From Dethiosulfovibrio russensis (GTDB lineage Bacteria; Synergistota; Synergistia; Synergistales; Dethiosulfovibrionaceae): a DNA stretch of 64,000 nucleotides. Positions 9,226 through 18,042 of this stretch are shown here, piece by piece. The stretch is from the NCBI RefSeq assembly GCF_021568855.1, contig NZ_JAKGUG010000002.1:124001-188000 (forward strand). Direction: 5' to 3'. Each line of letters begins with the position of its first letter. The first letter of the stretch is position 1. The translations under genes and the position numbers were made by a program. The notes below the pieces were generated by a model that did not search any database, was not told the origin of the DNA, and worked only from the letters and a program-made list of their open reading frames with translations.

Positions 9226-9458
9226 TACACACCGACTTCTCCCGGCCCACATAGCCACCGTAGTTCTCTATCCTGTGATAACCACGCCCCTTGTAGAAGG
9301 AGACGGCTCGCAGGTTGACTTTGCCTGTCTCGAGCCACAGAGCGGAATACCCCATATCTCTGGCCCGATCCTCCAGAAAGGACAGCATGGCGACTCCGAC
9401 TCCCTCCACCTTGGCGCATACCCGTTTAACCTCGACGGTCCTCTCCGTGATCGACCTT
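9226..9458 (-). pseudogene. GNAT acetyltransferase remnant (C-terminal half)
   Basis: The minus strand encodes ITERTVEVKRVCAKVEGVGV, then AMLSFLEDRARDMGYSALWLE and NLRAVSFYKGRGYHRI, the acetyl-CoA-binding motif A/B region of a GNAT N-acetyltransferase. The N-terminal half is missing and no start codon precedes it; the C-terminus runs directly into the CorA fragment. The frame is open but the fold would be incomplete, so I call it a remnant. Confidence 0.72.
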
Positions 9459-9469
9459 CTCCACTAGGT

Positions 9470-9512
9470 TATAAAAAAAAGATCCCCGCCGCTGTGGAAA
9501 AACGGCAGGGAT
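9470..9512 (-). terminator. Intrinsic terminator after the TRAP permease
   Basis: On the minus strand an imperfect stem (ATCCCTGCCG / CGGCGGGGAT) is followed by an uninterrupted run of eight T. It lies 40-85 bp beyond the stop of the TRAP fused permease. Confidence 0.85.
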
Positions 9513-9554
9513 AACGGTCAGGAGAGATACGTTTTTTCGATCCTCGTCTCCTGT

Positions 9555-11489
9555 CTAGCTCACGATTGTCTCTGTCTCCGAGACGCATCGGCGCATCTGG
9601 AAACGTTGATACAGATACAGACCGGACAAGAGGGCCACCCCAACCATGTCGGTCCAGGTCCCGGAGACTATTAGAGCCATGGAGGCCACCAGAGCCACCA
9701 GTCGCTCGATCCACCCCAGGTTCAACAGGAAGAATCCCTCGGTGAACACCGCCAGACTGTAGACTCCTATCACGGCGGTCACAGCTGATAGGGCGAACAG
9801 ACTCCAGCTGTGGACGTTGGTCAGCAACAACTCGGGAGAGTACATGAAAGCAAAGGGTATGACGAATCCGGCCAAGGCCAGTTTTATGGCGGAAAACCCC
9901 GTCCTGTTGGGATTGGATTCCGCTATTCCTGCCGCAGTGTAGGCTCCCACGCAGACCGGAGGCGTTATCGACGACAGGACGGCAAAGTAGAGCACGAACA
10001 GGTTTACGTCCAGCTCACCAGCCCCAAGGGTTATGAGAGCAGGGGCCGCCACGGCGCTGGACATGACGTAGCTGGCCGTCGTCGGCATTCCCATACCCAT
10101 GAGCAACGCTATGATCATTGACACCACCAGAGTGGGCAACAGATGGCCCCCGGTCAGTGCCAGGATGGCGTCTCCTACCCTGAGAGCTATGCCGGTAGCG
10201 CCCATCATCCCTATAACCACTCCGACTATGGTGCAGGCCAGAGCTACAGGGAGGGCCGACTTGGAGCCTGCCTCCAGGGTGTCCACCAGATCTCTGACGT
10301 TCAGCCTGCTGTCCTTACGAAGGAAGCTCAAGAGAAAGGCCAGTATTATCCCCCAGCAGCCGGCGTAAAGAGGGTTGTAGCCCTCGACCAGAAAATACAC
10401 TATCCCGAAGAGAGGCAAGGCCCTATAACCCTTAGAGATGACCGTGCTCTTAAGATCCGGAAGCTCCTCTTTAGGCAGCCCCTTCAATCCCAGACGACAG
10501 GCCTCCAGTGACAGAGAGAACCATATGCCCCCGAAATAGAGTGTGGCAGGGACCACGGCGGCCAGAAGGACCTTGGTATAGGAGATGCCCAAGGTGTCCG
10601 CTATTATGAAGGCCGCTGCTCCCATGACGGGAGGCATTATCTGCCCTCCCGTGGAGGCCGCCGCCTCAACGGCACCGGCGAAGTGGGGTTTGTACCCGAT
10701 GCCCTTCATAAGAGGGATCGTAAAGGACCCGGTGGTGGCCACGTTGGCCGAGGTGCTGCCGCTGATGGTCCCCATCAGGGCACTGGAGAGAACCGCTATC
10801 TTGGCTGGGCCCCCCTTCATATGCCCCGTAAGGGCCATGGCGAACTCGTTGAAAAAGTCTGACGTCTTCGTGGCGCTCAGGAAGGCGCCGAAAAGGATGA
10901 ACAGAAATATATAGGTGGCGGACACCCCTGCTACCAGCCCGAAGAAACCGCCGCTGGTGAGATACAGCTCCTCTATTATCCTGGGCACCGAAAGCCCGAA
11001 GTGCATGAGCGGGCCCGGAAGGCTTCTGCCGAAATAGGCGAAGAGCAGAAACAGAAAGCAGAAGATCGGCAGCGAATATCCCAGGACGCGCCTGGCCGCC
11101 TCGAAGACCGTCACCGTCATGAAAACTCCCAGGACTATCTCGTAGGACTCGAACATGCCCGCCCTGTTGGCTATATCCGAATACCGGAAGAAGACGTAAA
11201 AACAGCAGGTCAAGGCTACGAAACCCCAAAGCCAGTCGAAGACCGACGGTCTGTCGGGAGGAGAGTTTCTCCTCCCGGGATATAGCATGAAGATGAGAAA
11301 CAGGACCATACCGATGTGAAAGCTCCTCTGCTGCATAGGAGGCAGAAGCCCGAAGAAGGACGTATATAGATGGAAACATGCCAGAGCCACGGTAAGGGCC
11401 GTCACTATAAAACGCATTTTAGGGGACGACAGGGATCGCCTCTTTCTGAGCTCGGCGATCCCCCCGTCGCGATTGTCGTTTATCGTCAT
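9555..11489 (-). CDS. TRAP transporter fused permease (DctQM type)
   Basis: 644 aa, the usual size of 4TM/12TM fused TRAP permeases paired with TAXI binding proteins. About four N-terminal helices form the DctQ-like part; the rest is DctM-like, with conserved stretches such as SGSTSANVATTGSFTIPLMK, AAASTGGQIMPPVMGAAAF and MGMGMPTTASYV. It lies 25 bp after the TAXI binding-protein gene, so both probably form one Na+-driven uptake system for an organic acid. The upstream isocitrate-lyase-family gene suggests a C4-C6 hydroxy- or oxo-acid substrate. Confidence 0.93.
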   Translation of the reverse strand: MTINDNRDGGIAELRKRRSLSSPKMRFIVTALTVALACFHLYTSFFGLLPPMQQRSFHIGMVLFLIFMLYPGRRNSPPDRPSVFDWLWGFVALTCCFYVFFRYSDIANRAGMFESYEIVLGVFMTVTVFEAARRVLGYSLPIFCFLFLLFAYFGRSLPGPLMHFGLSVPRIIEELYLTSGGFFGLVAGVSATYIFLFILFGAFLSATKTSDFFNEFAMALTGHMKGGPAKIAVLSSALMGTISGSTSANVATTGSFTIPLMKGIGYKPHFAGAVEAAASTGGQIMPPVMGAAAFIIADTLGISYTKVLLAAVVPATLYFGGIWFSLSLEACRLGLKGLPKEELPDLKSTVISKGYRALPLFGIVYFLVEGYNPLYAGCWGIILAFLLSFLRKDSRLNVRDLVDTLEAGSKSALPVALACTIVGVVIGMMGATGIALRVGDAILALTGGHLLPTLVVSMIIALLMGMGMPTTASYVMSSAVAAPALITLGAGELDVNLFVLYFAVLSSITPPVCVGAYTAAGIAESNPNRTGFSAIKLALAGFVIPFAFMYSPELLLTNVHSWSLFALSAVTAVIGVYSLAVFTEGFFLLNLGWIERLVALVASMALIVSGTWTDMVGVALLSGLYLYQRFQMRRCVSETETIVS

Positions 11490-11514
11490 GAAAGATCACC
11501 CATGGGTAGGAGGG

Positions 11515-12459
11515 CTACATAAGTCCCTCTTCTTTATAGAATTTCGTCGCCCCTGGATGGATGGGCAGACAAAGTCCGTTCAAGGCCGCTTTAAGGCCGA
11601 AATGTCTGAAATAGCTCAGCCTTTTTCCCAGAAGATCGGAGTTATCGTACATGGTCTTCAGCAGACTGTAGATCACCTCGTCAGGGATATCGTCCCTGGC
11701 CACCAGCACCCCGGTAGAGGCTATGGTTATCATGTCGTCGTCGTAACCGGCGTACACTCCTCCGGGAATGATGGCAGGAGAGTAAAAGGGATACTTCTTG
11801 ACCGCCTCCGATACCTTTTCTGGCGACATGGTCAGAAGCCCCACCTTGCCGGAACGGATCATGTCCGTCACCATGGCGTTGGGAACGGTGGTACCCCATA
11901 CGTGTCCCTGGCTTCGGCCTACCTTCAACGCCTCGGATGACTCGGTCTTGTTGAAGCGCTCCATCTTGACGTCGTCGGTGGAGATGCCGTAGGCGGACAA
12001 CAGGCAGGCGGTGTTAACCTCAATGCCGCCTCCGATGGGTCCGAAGTCTATCTTCTTTCCCTTGAAATCCTCTATCTTGGATATTTCCGCCTTTTTGTTG
12101 TACAGTATATGAAACGGCATGGAGTATATGGCGGTCACGAAACGAAGCTTGCCGAGTTTTTCCTTGAAGACCCCGGATCCATTGGCCGCATCGTAGAGGG
12201 TGGCCGACTGGACCAACCCCAGTTCCACGTCGCCTTTTTGAAGGTTGTAGCAGTTCTTTATCGACCCTCCGGTGACGGCGGAAAAGTTGACGTCATCCAG
12301 TTTTTCGTTCCCTAGCTGGGCAATACAATTCCCTATCTGATAAAACCCTCCACCGACGCTTGCGGTACCGATCCTCATAAAAGTGGTAGCTCCGGCGGAC
12401 AAGGAAAAGGCGATTATCATGGCCACCGTAAGAGCGAACGACATAGCTTTTCTCGACAT
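11515..12459 (-). CDS. TAXI-family TRAP transporter substrate-binding protein
   Basis: 314 aa with an N-terminal signal peptide ending near SLSAGATTF. The TAXI fold is recognisable from MRIGTASVGGGFYQIGNCIAQLGN at the mature N-terminus, VTGGSIKNCYNLQKGDVELGLVQS, and GVYAGYDDDMITIASTGVLVARDDIPDEVIY towards the end. It is the second gene of a lyase - binding protein - fused permease operon and would deliver the substrate in the periplasm. A paralogue with the same role is at 16914-17888. Confidence 0.93.
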   Translation of the reverse strand: MSRKAMSFALTVAMIIAFSLSAGATTFMRIGTASVGGGFYQIGNCIAQLGNEKLDDVNFSAVTGGSIKNCYNLQKGDVELGLVQSATLYDAANGSGVFKEKLGKLRFVTAIYSMPFHILYNKKAEISKIEDFKGKKIDFGPIGGGIEVNTACLLSAYGISTDDVKMERFNKTESSEALKVGRSQGHVWGTTVPNAMVTDMIRSGKVGLLTMSPEKVSEAVKKYPFYSPAIIPGGVYAGYDDDMITIASTGVLVARDDIPDEVIYSLLKTMYDNSDLLGKRLSYFRHFGLKAALNGLCLPIHPGATKFYKEEGLM

Positions 12460-12496
12460 CTCTTTACCCCTCCCTATAGATAGTTATAGGATGCAG

Positions 12497-13387
12497 TTAC
12501 TCCACGAAATTTACCAGGTAATCCTTCTCCTTTTTTCTGAAATCGTTAAAGCCTACGAGCTCTTTGAACTCGTCGAAGGAGGCGACCAGATCGAACCGTC
12601 CTTCCGCCAGAGCGCCGTCGGATATGGCCTCCAGATAATTCTTTATCCCCCTAACGGCGGCGAAGGTGGTGCCCACCGGAATGCTCACCCTGGCGACGCC
12701 GATCTCCCTGAGTCTCTCCACGGGGATGAGAGGCGTCTTTCCTCCCGCCACGTTATCGAAAAGATTGATACTCACCGGAGCGTCGATCCCCTTAACCACC
12801 TTCTCTATGTCCTCTACCGAGCTGGGAGACTCGACAAAGATCATATCGGCGCCGGCCTGAGCGTAGGCGTTCCCTCTTTCTATAGCGGAATCGACCCCTT
12901 CCTTCAGAATGGCGTCCGTCCTGGCGTTTATAACGAAATCCGGGTCCATCTCGTCCCTCACCTCGGCACAGGCCTTTATCTTCAGGACCATCTCCTCCTT
13001 GGAGACGACCTGCTTGCCGTCCAGATGACCGCATCTCTTGGGAAACACCTGATCCTCTATGTTCATCCCTGCCACTCCCGCATTTATGACCTTACCTGTG
13101 ATATAACGGGCGTTGATGGCGTTCCCGAAACCTGTATCGATGTCGGCCATGACCGGTATATCCACGGCGTCAACTATATTCTGGGTGAACTCCAACATCT
13201 GGCTGGCCGTGAGGAAAGCCATGTCGGGAAGTCCAAGATATGTGGCAGACAAGCCGAAACCGCTGACCTGAACTGCCTTAAAGCCCAGGCTGTCCGCCAG
13301 CTTGGCGGATATGACGTCGTGGACCCCTACGCACACCAGGGCATCCCTTTTGGAAATCGCTTCCTTGAGCACCGTGCTTTTCTTCAT
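12497..13387 (-). CDS. Isocitrate lyase/PEP mutase superfamily carboxylic-acid lyase
   Basis: 296 aa TIM-barrel enzyme. Family motifs: PVMADIDTGFGN (Mg-binding Asp residues), MNIEDQVFPKRCGHLDGK with the KRCGH active-site loop of C-C lyases, and VINARTDA. The loop cysteine favours a 2-methylisocitrate/dimethylmalate-type lyase over PEP mutase or oxaloacetase, but oxaloacetate decarboxylase activity cannot be excluded. It precedes the TAXI/TRAP genes in the same operon, so its substrate is probably what the transporter imports. Likely controlled by the divergent IclR gene. Confidence 0.85.
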   Translation of the reverse strand: MKKSTVLKEAISKRDALVCVGVHDVISAKLADSLGFKAVQVSGFGLSATYLGLPDMAFLTASQMLEFTQNIVDAVDIPVMADIDTGFGNAINARYITGKVINAGVAGMNIEDQVFPKRCGHLDGKQVVSKEEMVLKIKACAEVRDEMDPDFVINARTDAILKEGVDSAIERGNAYAQAGADMIFVESPSSVEDIEKVVKGIDAPVSINLFDNVAGGKTPLIPVERLREIGVARVSIPVGTTFAAVRGIKNYLEAISDGALAEGRFDLVASFDEFKELVGFNDFRKKEKDYLVNFVE

Positions 13388-13451
13388 CTGAGAAACTCGC
13401 CTCCGTTTATCCGCATAGTGGATATAATATTTGAATAACGATCATACATCA

Positions 13452-13479
13452 ACTATAATACGTCTTACGGCAAAGTCAA
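13452..13479 (-). promoter_or_regulatory. Promoter of the lyase-TAXI-TRAP operon
   Basis: Minus-strand TTGACT (13479-13474) and TATAGT (13457-13452) are separated by 16 nt, about 65 bp ahead of the lyase start codon, in the intergenic region shared with the divergent IclR gene. Confidence 0.55.
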
Positions 13480-13532
13480 GCAACGGATCTGGATTTTCAG
13501 AAAAATCTTTAGACCAATAAGGGGGATATGAG

Positions 13533-14297
13533 ATGAAAGAGAGGAAAAAAGGCACCATCAACAAGGCTCTGGCCGTACTGGATTGCTTCAGCGACGACTG
13601 CCCGCGGCTCACAGTAAGCGAGATCGCCTCCAAGCTCGATATCCCTTTCGCCACGGCCCACAGGACGATCGTCAAACTGCTGGGAGGGAACTTCCTGGAC
13701 AGGGACCAGGAGACCAAAAAGCTCAGCCTCGGACCCAAGCTTTACTATTTGGGCAGACTGGCCCGCTCGTCCAACAGCCTTATGGCGGTGTGTCGTCCCT
13801 TCATGGAAAAACTCAGGGATAGGACCGAGGAGACCGTCAACCTGTACGTCATGGAGGGAAATTGCCGGATATGCTACGAGCAGACCGAAAGTTTCCAGCC
13901 CTTGAAGCACGCTTCTCCGCTGGGGAAAAAACTTCCACTATGGGCAGGGGCGTCTGGTAAGTGCTTTCTGGCCTTCATCGAGGGAAAAGACGACGATCTG
14001 ATCGCCGATATGGTCGATCAGATCCATCCTCTCACACCCTCTACCATACCGAACGAGGAGGCCCTCCTAGACGAGCTGGAGAAAATAAGGTCCAGAGGAT
14101 ATGCCATAAGCGAGGCGGAAAGAGAGGAAGGGGTCTCTTCGGTAGCGGCGCCTATCTTCGACGGCAACGGGGATATCGTGGCCTCCCTGGCCGTATCAGG
14201 ACCGTCCATCAGGTTCGATTCCCAGAGGAAGGACCTTTTCGCCAAGGCCCTTCTGGAAACCGTCAGGGAGATATCAGTCAAGTTGGGTTATTCCTAG
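13533..14297 (+). CDS. IclR-family transcriptional regulator
   Basis: 254 aa. N-terminal winged helix (NKALAVLDCFSDDCPRLTVS, then EIASKLDIPFATAHRTIVKL) and C-terminal IclR effector domain with the characteristic PLWAGASGKCFLAF and YAISEAEREEGVSSVAAPIF blocks. GGGGGATATGAG precedes the start. Divergent from the lyase-TAXI-TRAP operon, which it probably controls in response to the substrate or a product. Closely similar in layout to the second IclR gene at 62021-62797, which sits in the same relation to another catabolic operon. Confidence 0.93.
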   Translation: MKERKKGTINKALAVLDCFSDDCPRLTVSEIASKLDIPFATAHRTIVKLLGGNFLDRDQETKKLSLGPKLYYLGRLARSSNSLMAVCRPFMEKLRDRTEETVNLYVMEGNCRICYEQTESFQPLKHASPLGKKLPLWAGASGKCFLAFIEGKDDDLIADMVDQIHPLTPSTIPNEEALLDELEKIRSRGYAISEAEREEGVSSVAAPIFDGNGDIVASLAVSGPSIRFDSQRKDLFAKALLETVREISVKLGYS

Positions 14298-14364
14298 ATC
14301 GAAGCTCCAACGAGGCTTTCCATAGGCGAACACTTTTTCCTTTTATGGACCGTCCACGCAAGCA

Positions 14365-14399
14365 GGTTCTCGGCCCTCAGGCTCCAGGGGCCGAGAACC
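14365..14399 (+). terminator. Stem-loop after the IclR gene, probable terminator
   Basis: Perfect 12-bp stem (GGTTCTCGGCCC / GGGCCGAGAACC), 68 bp after the IclR stop. No clear T-run follows, so termination is likely but not certain. The rest of 14298-14530 shows nothing recognisable. Confidence 0.5.
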
Positions 14400-14538
14400 T
14401 CCCGACTCCACATAAGTCCACCTCTACCCAGCGTATTCCACAGTTAACAGCGGTGCCTCAAACTTCTGATTTTCCATAATAGATCGTCTATCCTATACTC
14501 CTGAGCCGCATGTGTGTCAGAATTTTACAGTATTTTCC

Positions 14539-14607
14539 TTGACAAGCCCGCGTTCAATGGTTACAATAGCACCAGCATAGATGTCCAGACAACTGGACAT
14601 CTATGCT
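14539..14607 (+). promoter_or_regulatory. Strong promoter followed by 15-bp perfect palindrome, candidate GntR operator
   Basis: TTGACA (14539-14544) and TACAAT (14562-14567) are 17 nt apart. Seven nt after the -10 box begins a perfect 15-bp inverted repeat, AGCATAGATGTCCAG, 4-nt loop, CTGGACATCTATGCT (14574-14607), covering the expected transcription start. It contains TGTCCAGACA, similar to GntR/HutC-type operator sequences. The GntR/UTRA gene two cistrons downstream is the likely ligand. Confidence 0.75.
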
Positions 14608-14645
14608 ACAAAAACTAGACACTCTGCATTCAGGGAGGAAAAGCT

Positions 14646-16148
14646 ATGCGTGAACGCATGAAATCCGAACCCAACGAAGTCGTATGTAAATATCTTTTCG
14701 AACCGGCCATCATGGAGGACAACGAACACTCTTTCGATAACATGTGCCTTATCAACATGGCACATGCCATGATGCTCGACAAAGAGGGAATCATTCCGCA
14801 CGACGAGGCGGCAAGGCTCTTCAAGGGGCTGATAGACATGTACGAAAGGGGCTCCGGAGCTCTGAAACTGGATCCCAAATTCGAGGATTATTACTTCAAC
14901 GTGGAGAAGAACCTCATCGCCGACATCGGCATAGAGGTGGGAGGAAGGCTTCACACAGCCCGTAGCCGCAACGATCTGCACTCCACCCTGGCCCGCATGA
15001 ACATACGGGACAGGGTCATCAAGTTGATCCCCATGGTGCTGGAGCTTCGCTCAATACTTCTGAGGCTGAGCGAGGAGAACAGAGAGGTCTTTCTAACCGG
15101 TTACACCCACATGCAGCCGGCGCAGCCCATATCCCTGGCCCACTATTTCACCGCTATAGGCGGCGCTCTGGAACGGGACTACGAACGCCTGGAGGCGGCG
15201 CTGGGACGGCTCAACAAGAGTACCCTGGGAGGAGGGGCCTTCGCTGGAACGTCGTTCGACATAGACAGAGAGTACGTGGCCGATCGGCTGGGCTTCAGCG
15301 GGATCGTCGCCAACAGCCTGGACGCCATCGCATCCAGAGACTACCTGCTGGAGCTTGTCTCCGCCTTTTCCATCCTGGGGTCGAACATAAACCGAACGGC
15401 GGGAGACCTTTATATCTGGGCCACCGACGAGTTCGGATACGTCGAGGTGGACGATTCCGTGGCAGCCTGCAGCAGCATAATGCCTCAGAAAAAAAATCCC
15501 ATAACCCTGGAGCACGTCAAGGCGAAATCCTCCCATCTGGCTGGGGCTTTCGTGTCCATCTTCTCCACCTTGAAAGGAATCCCATACGGCCACTGCAGAG
15601 ACGTTGGCAGCGAATCCTACCGCATGTTCTGGCAGGCGGCAGACGAGCTGGAGGCTATTCTGGCCCTGTTCAACGTGACGCTCTCCACCATAAAGATCAA
15701 GCCCGAGAACATGGAGAAAAAGGCTGCGGGCAATTTCTCCGCCGTGACCGACCTGGCTGACGAGCTGGTGAAGACCAGAGACATGCCCTTTCGGATAGCC
15801 CACCAGATCGTAGGCAACATCGTGAGAAAATGCCTGGAGAGGGGGATACGGTCCGACGACATCTCCTCCGACATGGTGGACGAGGCCGCCCTGGAGGTCA
15901 CGGGGAAATCAATCGGATGGTCGGAGGAATACACCAGGGAGGTACTGACCCCGGAACACTCGGTAAGGGCCAAGAAAAGCCTGGGATCCCCTTCTCCGAC
16001 ACGATGCTCCCAGATGATCGTAGAGCTCGACGGACGTCTGGAATCGGACAAGAGACGGTTCCACGAAGCCATAGAGTCCATAGAGTCGGCAAAGAGAGGC
16101 TTAAAAAAGGATGTCCTCAGGATCCTGAACGAGAGACAGTGCCGATAG
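14646..16148 (+). CDS. Argininosuccinate lyase-like enzyme (fumarase/aspartase superfamily)
   Basis: 500 aa. Superfamily signatures: TARSRNDLHSTLARM, TGYTHMQPAQPISLAHYF with the catalytic histidine, LGGGAFAGTSFDIDRE and SSIMPQKKNPITLEHVK, the flexible loop with the catalytic serine. GGAGG precedes the start by 7 nt. The family releases fumarate from N-substituted aspartates. Here it is followed by a GntR regulator, a TAXI-TRAP system and malic enzyme, and not by arginine-biosynthesis genes, so a catabolic lyase of the EDDS-lyase type, feeding fumarate towards malate and pyruvate, is more likely than ArgH. It is about 40 aa longer than typical ArgH. Substrate unknown. Confidence 0.82.
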   Translation: MRERMKSEPNEVVCKYLFEPAIMEDNEHSFDNMCLINMAHAMMLDKEGIIPHDEAARLFKGLIDMYERGSGALKLDPKFEDYYFNVEKNLIADIGIEVGGRLHTARSRNDLHSTLARMNIRDRVIKLIPMVLELRSILLRLSEENREVFLTGYTHMQPAQPISLAHYFTAIGGALERDYERLEAALGRLNKSTLGGGAFAGTSFDIDREYVADRLGFSGIVANSLDAIASRDYLLELVSAFSILGSNINRTAGDLYIWATDEFGYVEVDDSVAACSSIMPQKKNPITLEHVKAKSSHLAGAFVSIFSTLKGIPYGHCRDVGSESYRMFWQAADELEAILALFNVTLSTIKIKPENMEKKAAGNFSAVTDLADELVKTRDMPFRIAHQIVGNIVRKCLERGIRSDDISSDMVDEAALEVTGKSIGWSEEYTREVLTPEHSVRAKKSLGSPSPTRCSQMIVELDGRLESDKRRFHEAIESIESAKRGLKKDVLRILNERQCR

Positions 16149-16164
16149 GGAGAGAGGACGAACG

Positions 16165-16878
16165 ATGATATCCAGGGAAAGGCGAGGGGTCGCCCTTTAT
16201 CTAACGATAGGCAGAACGATTCAGGAGAAAATCACCAGCGGAGAGTGGGAGGAGGGTTTCAAGCTTCCGTCGGAACCCGACCTGGCCGCTGACTTCCAGG
16301 TCAGTCGCTTCACCGTGAGGCAGGCCATAAACGAGCTGGTGGAAAAGGGCTATCTGATACGAAGAAGGGGAAACGGAACCTTCGTCTCCAAACCCAGTTT
16401 CGAGGGGAACTTCGTCAAGTCGTTTTTCCCAAGCGACCTGGGAAGTCTCCACAAGCTGATTTCCTTACAGAAGATCGAGGCCACCCCCTTCGTCGGAAAA
16501 CGCCTCGATCTTCCGGAAAGATGTATCGTGACCGAACTTTACAGATCCAGATATATCCTGGACGACGCGTCTCCGGCAATCCTTGAAAAAACCTACTTCA
16601 AGAGCGACCTAATCCCCGATATAGAGGATATGGACATGTCCGGCAGGTTGTACGAATACATCATGACGAGACGGGGAATAGAGCTGGTAAAGGCGAAATC
16701 CGTCATAGAGGCGGTGCTGCCTCAGGAGAACGAATCGGAGATACTCCTCTGTCCCATGGGTCATCCTTTACTCATGATGACCAGAATCTGCTTCACCACC
16801 GGAGAAAAACCGGTTCTACTCACGAAAAGTCTTATCCGAACGGATAGGTGTAAGTTGTCCATGGAAGACACCATGTAG
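16165..16878 (+). CDS. GntR-family (HutC/UTRA) transcriptional regulator
   Basis: 237 aa. N-terminal winged helix (SGEWEEGFKLPSEPDLAADF, QVSRFTVRQAINELVEKGYL, RRRGNGTFV) and a C-terminal UTRA effector domain ending with the typical two beta-strand pairs (MTRICFTTGEKPVLLTKSLI). It starts 17 bp after the lyase stop and precedes the TAXI gene by 35 bp, so it sits within the operon it probably regulates through the palindrome at 14574-14607. Confidence 0.92.
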   Translation: MISRERRGVALYLTIGRTIQEKITSGEWEEGFKLPSEPDLAADFQVSRFTVRQAINELVEKGYLIRRRGNGTFVSKPSFEGNFVKSFFPSDLGSLHKLISLQKIEATPFVGKRLDLPERCIVTELYRSRYILDDASPAILEKTYFKSDLIPDIEDMDMSGRLYEYIMTRRGIELVKAKSVIEAVLPQENESEILLCPMGHPLLMMTRICFTTGEKPVLLTKSLIRTDRCKLSMEDTM

Positions 16879-16913
16879 GACAAGACACAAAAAAAAAGGG
16901 AGGTAAGAGAAGA

Positions 16914-17888
16914 ATGGGAAAGAAAAAGACGCGAGGTGCATACCTCATCTGTGCGGTGATGTTGCTCTCCTTTGCGACTATGGCCTCGGCAGCCACAGAA
17001 CGGCTGCTGATGGGAACCTCAAGCGCGGGAGCCAGCTACTACATCCTTGGCAGCGGCTTGGCAAAGGTCCTGTCGGACAACGTTGACGACATGGAGGTCT
17101 CAGTGGAGGTCACTGGAGGACCTACGACCAACATACAGCTGATCCAGCAGGGAGACATGGAGCTGGGGCTGTCGACGGTATGGCTCGCCGGAGACGCCTA
17201 CAACGGAACGGGTTGGACCAAGGGGAAGAAGTACCAGAACTTCCGCACGCTCTGCCCTCTCTACAGCAGCATCCTCTACATATACACCCTTAAGGACAGC
17301 GGCATCAAGTCAGTCTACGATCTGGAGGGAAAAAACGTCAGCGTAGGGGCTCCGGGAGCGACCAGCGAACTGGCTGGACGAGCGGTGCTCAAGGTGCTCG
17401 GCATCAAGCCCAAATCCATCAGCTCCCTTCCCACCTCGTCCCAGGTCAACGGCCTGAAGGACGGCCTCATGGACGCGGTCTTCGCAGTCAGCGGCGTACC
17501 GGCGTCATGGCTTCTCGACCTGGAGACCACCCACGACGTGGCCTTCATCCCTCTGGAGCAAAAGGACATGGACAAGGTCCTCCAGGAATATCCCTTCTGG
17601 TCCAAGGGCTCCATACCGGCCGGTTCGTACAAGAACCAGGGCTCGGACGTGCCTGTTTTCGCCTTCTGGAACGCCAGCATAGCGGCCAAGAACCTGTCGG
17701 AAAAAACGGCATACAACATCGTGAAGACGACCTTCGAGTGCCTAGATCAGCTTATCGCCGTCGATCCAACCGCTAAACAGGCGTCCATGGACAAGATCCA
17801 GCATCTCACCACTCCGCTGCACCCCGGAGCGCTCAAGTACTATCACGAGCAGGGAATAGAGATACCGGAACGCCTCATCCTCAAGTAA
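16914..17888 (+). CDS. TAXI-family TRAP transporter substrate-binding protein
   Basis: 324 aa. Signal peptide (hydrophobic run LICAVMLLSFATMASAA), then LLMGTSSAGASYYILGSGLAKVL, GGPTTNIQLIQQGDMELGLS and PGATSELAGRAVLKVLGI, all typical of TAXI proteins. GGGAGGT precedes the ATG by about 9 nt. It pairs with the fused permease 154 bp downstream. Related to the TAXI protein at 11515 but diverged, so the two modules likely carry different acids. Confidence 0.93.
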   Translation: MGKKKTRGAYLICAVMLLSFATMASAATERLLMGTSSAGASYYILGSGLAKVLSDNVDDMEVSVEVTGGPTTNIQLIQQGDMELGLSTVWLAGDAYNGTGWTKGKKYQNFRTLCPLYSSILYIYTLKDSGIKSVYDLEGKNVSVGAPGATSELAGRAVLKVLGIKPKSISSLPTSSQVNGLKDGLMDAVFAVSGVPASWLLDLETTHDVAFIPLEQKDMDKVLQEYPFWSKGSIPAGSYKNQGSDVPVFAFWNASIAAKNLSEKTAYNIVKTTFECLDQLIAVDPTAKQASMDKIQHLTTPLHPGALKYYHEQGIEIPERLILK

Positions 17889-17906
17889 AGATCGCTTGAG
17901 ACAAAG

Positions 17907-17951
17907 GATGCGACTCGTCATAGCTCTTCAGGACGGGCCGCATCTATTTTT
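17907..17951 (+). terminator. Intercistronic stem-loop between binding protein and permease
   Basis: GATGCG with an adjoining TCGTC can pair with GACGG and CGCATC across a loop of about 12 nt, with TATTTTTAA following. Its place between an abundant binding protein and its permease suggests partial termination or mRNA stabilisation that lowers permease expression. The stem is imperfect. Confidence 0.4.
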
Positions 17952-18042
17952 AAGGTCATCCTTCGTCCGCGGCAAGCCATGCAAAGGGGGACGCCGCGTA
18001 TTTAACGCTGAATTTACAGGATAGTATTCAAGGGGGGATTTC

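Noticed and set aside
14646-16148. Biosynthetic argH annotation
   Set aside because: Family motifs fit, but the operon (GntR, TAXI, TRAP, malic enzyme) has no arginine-biosynthesis partner, so the symbol was withheld.
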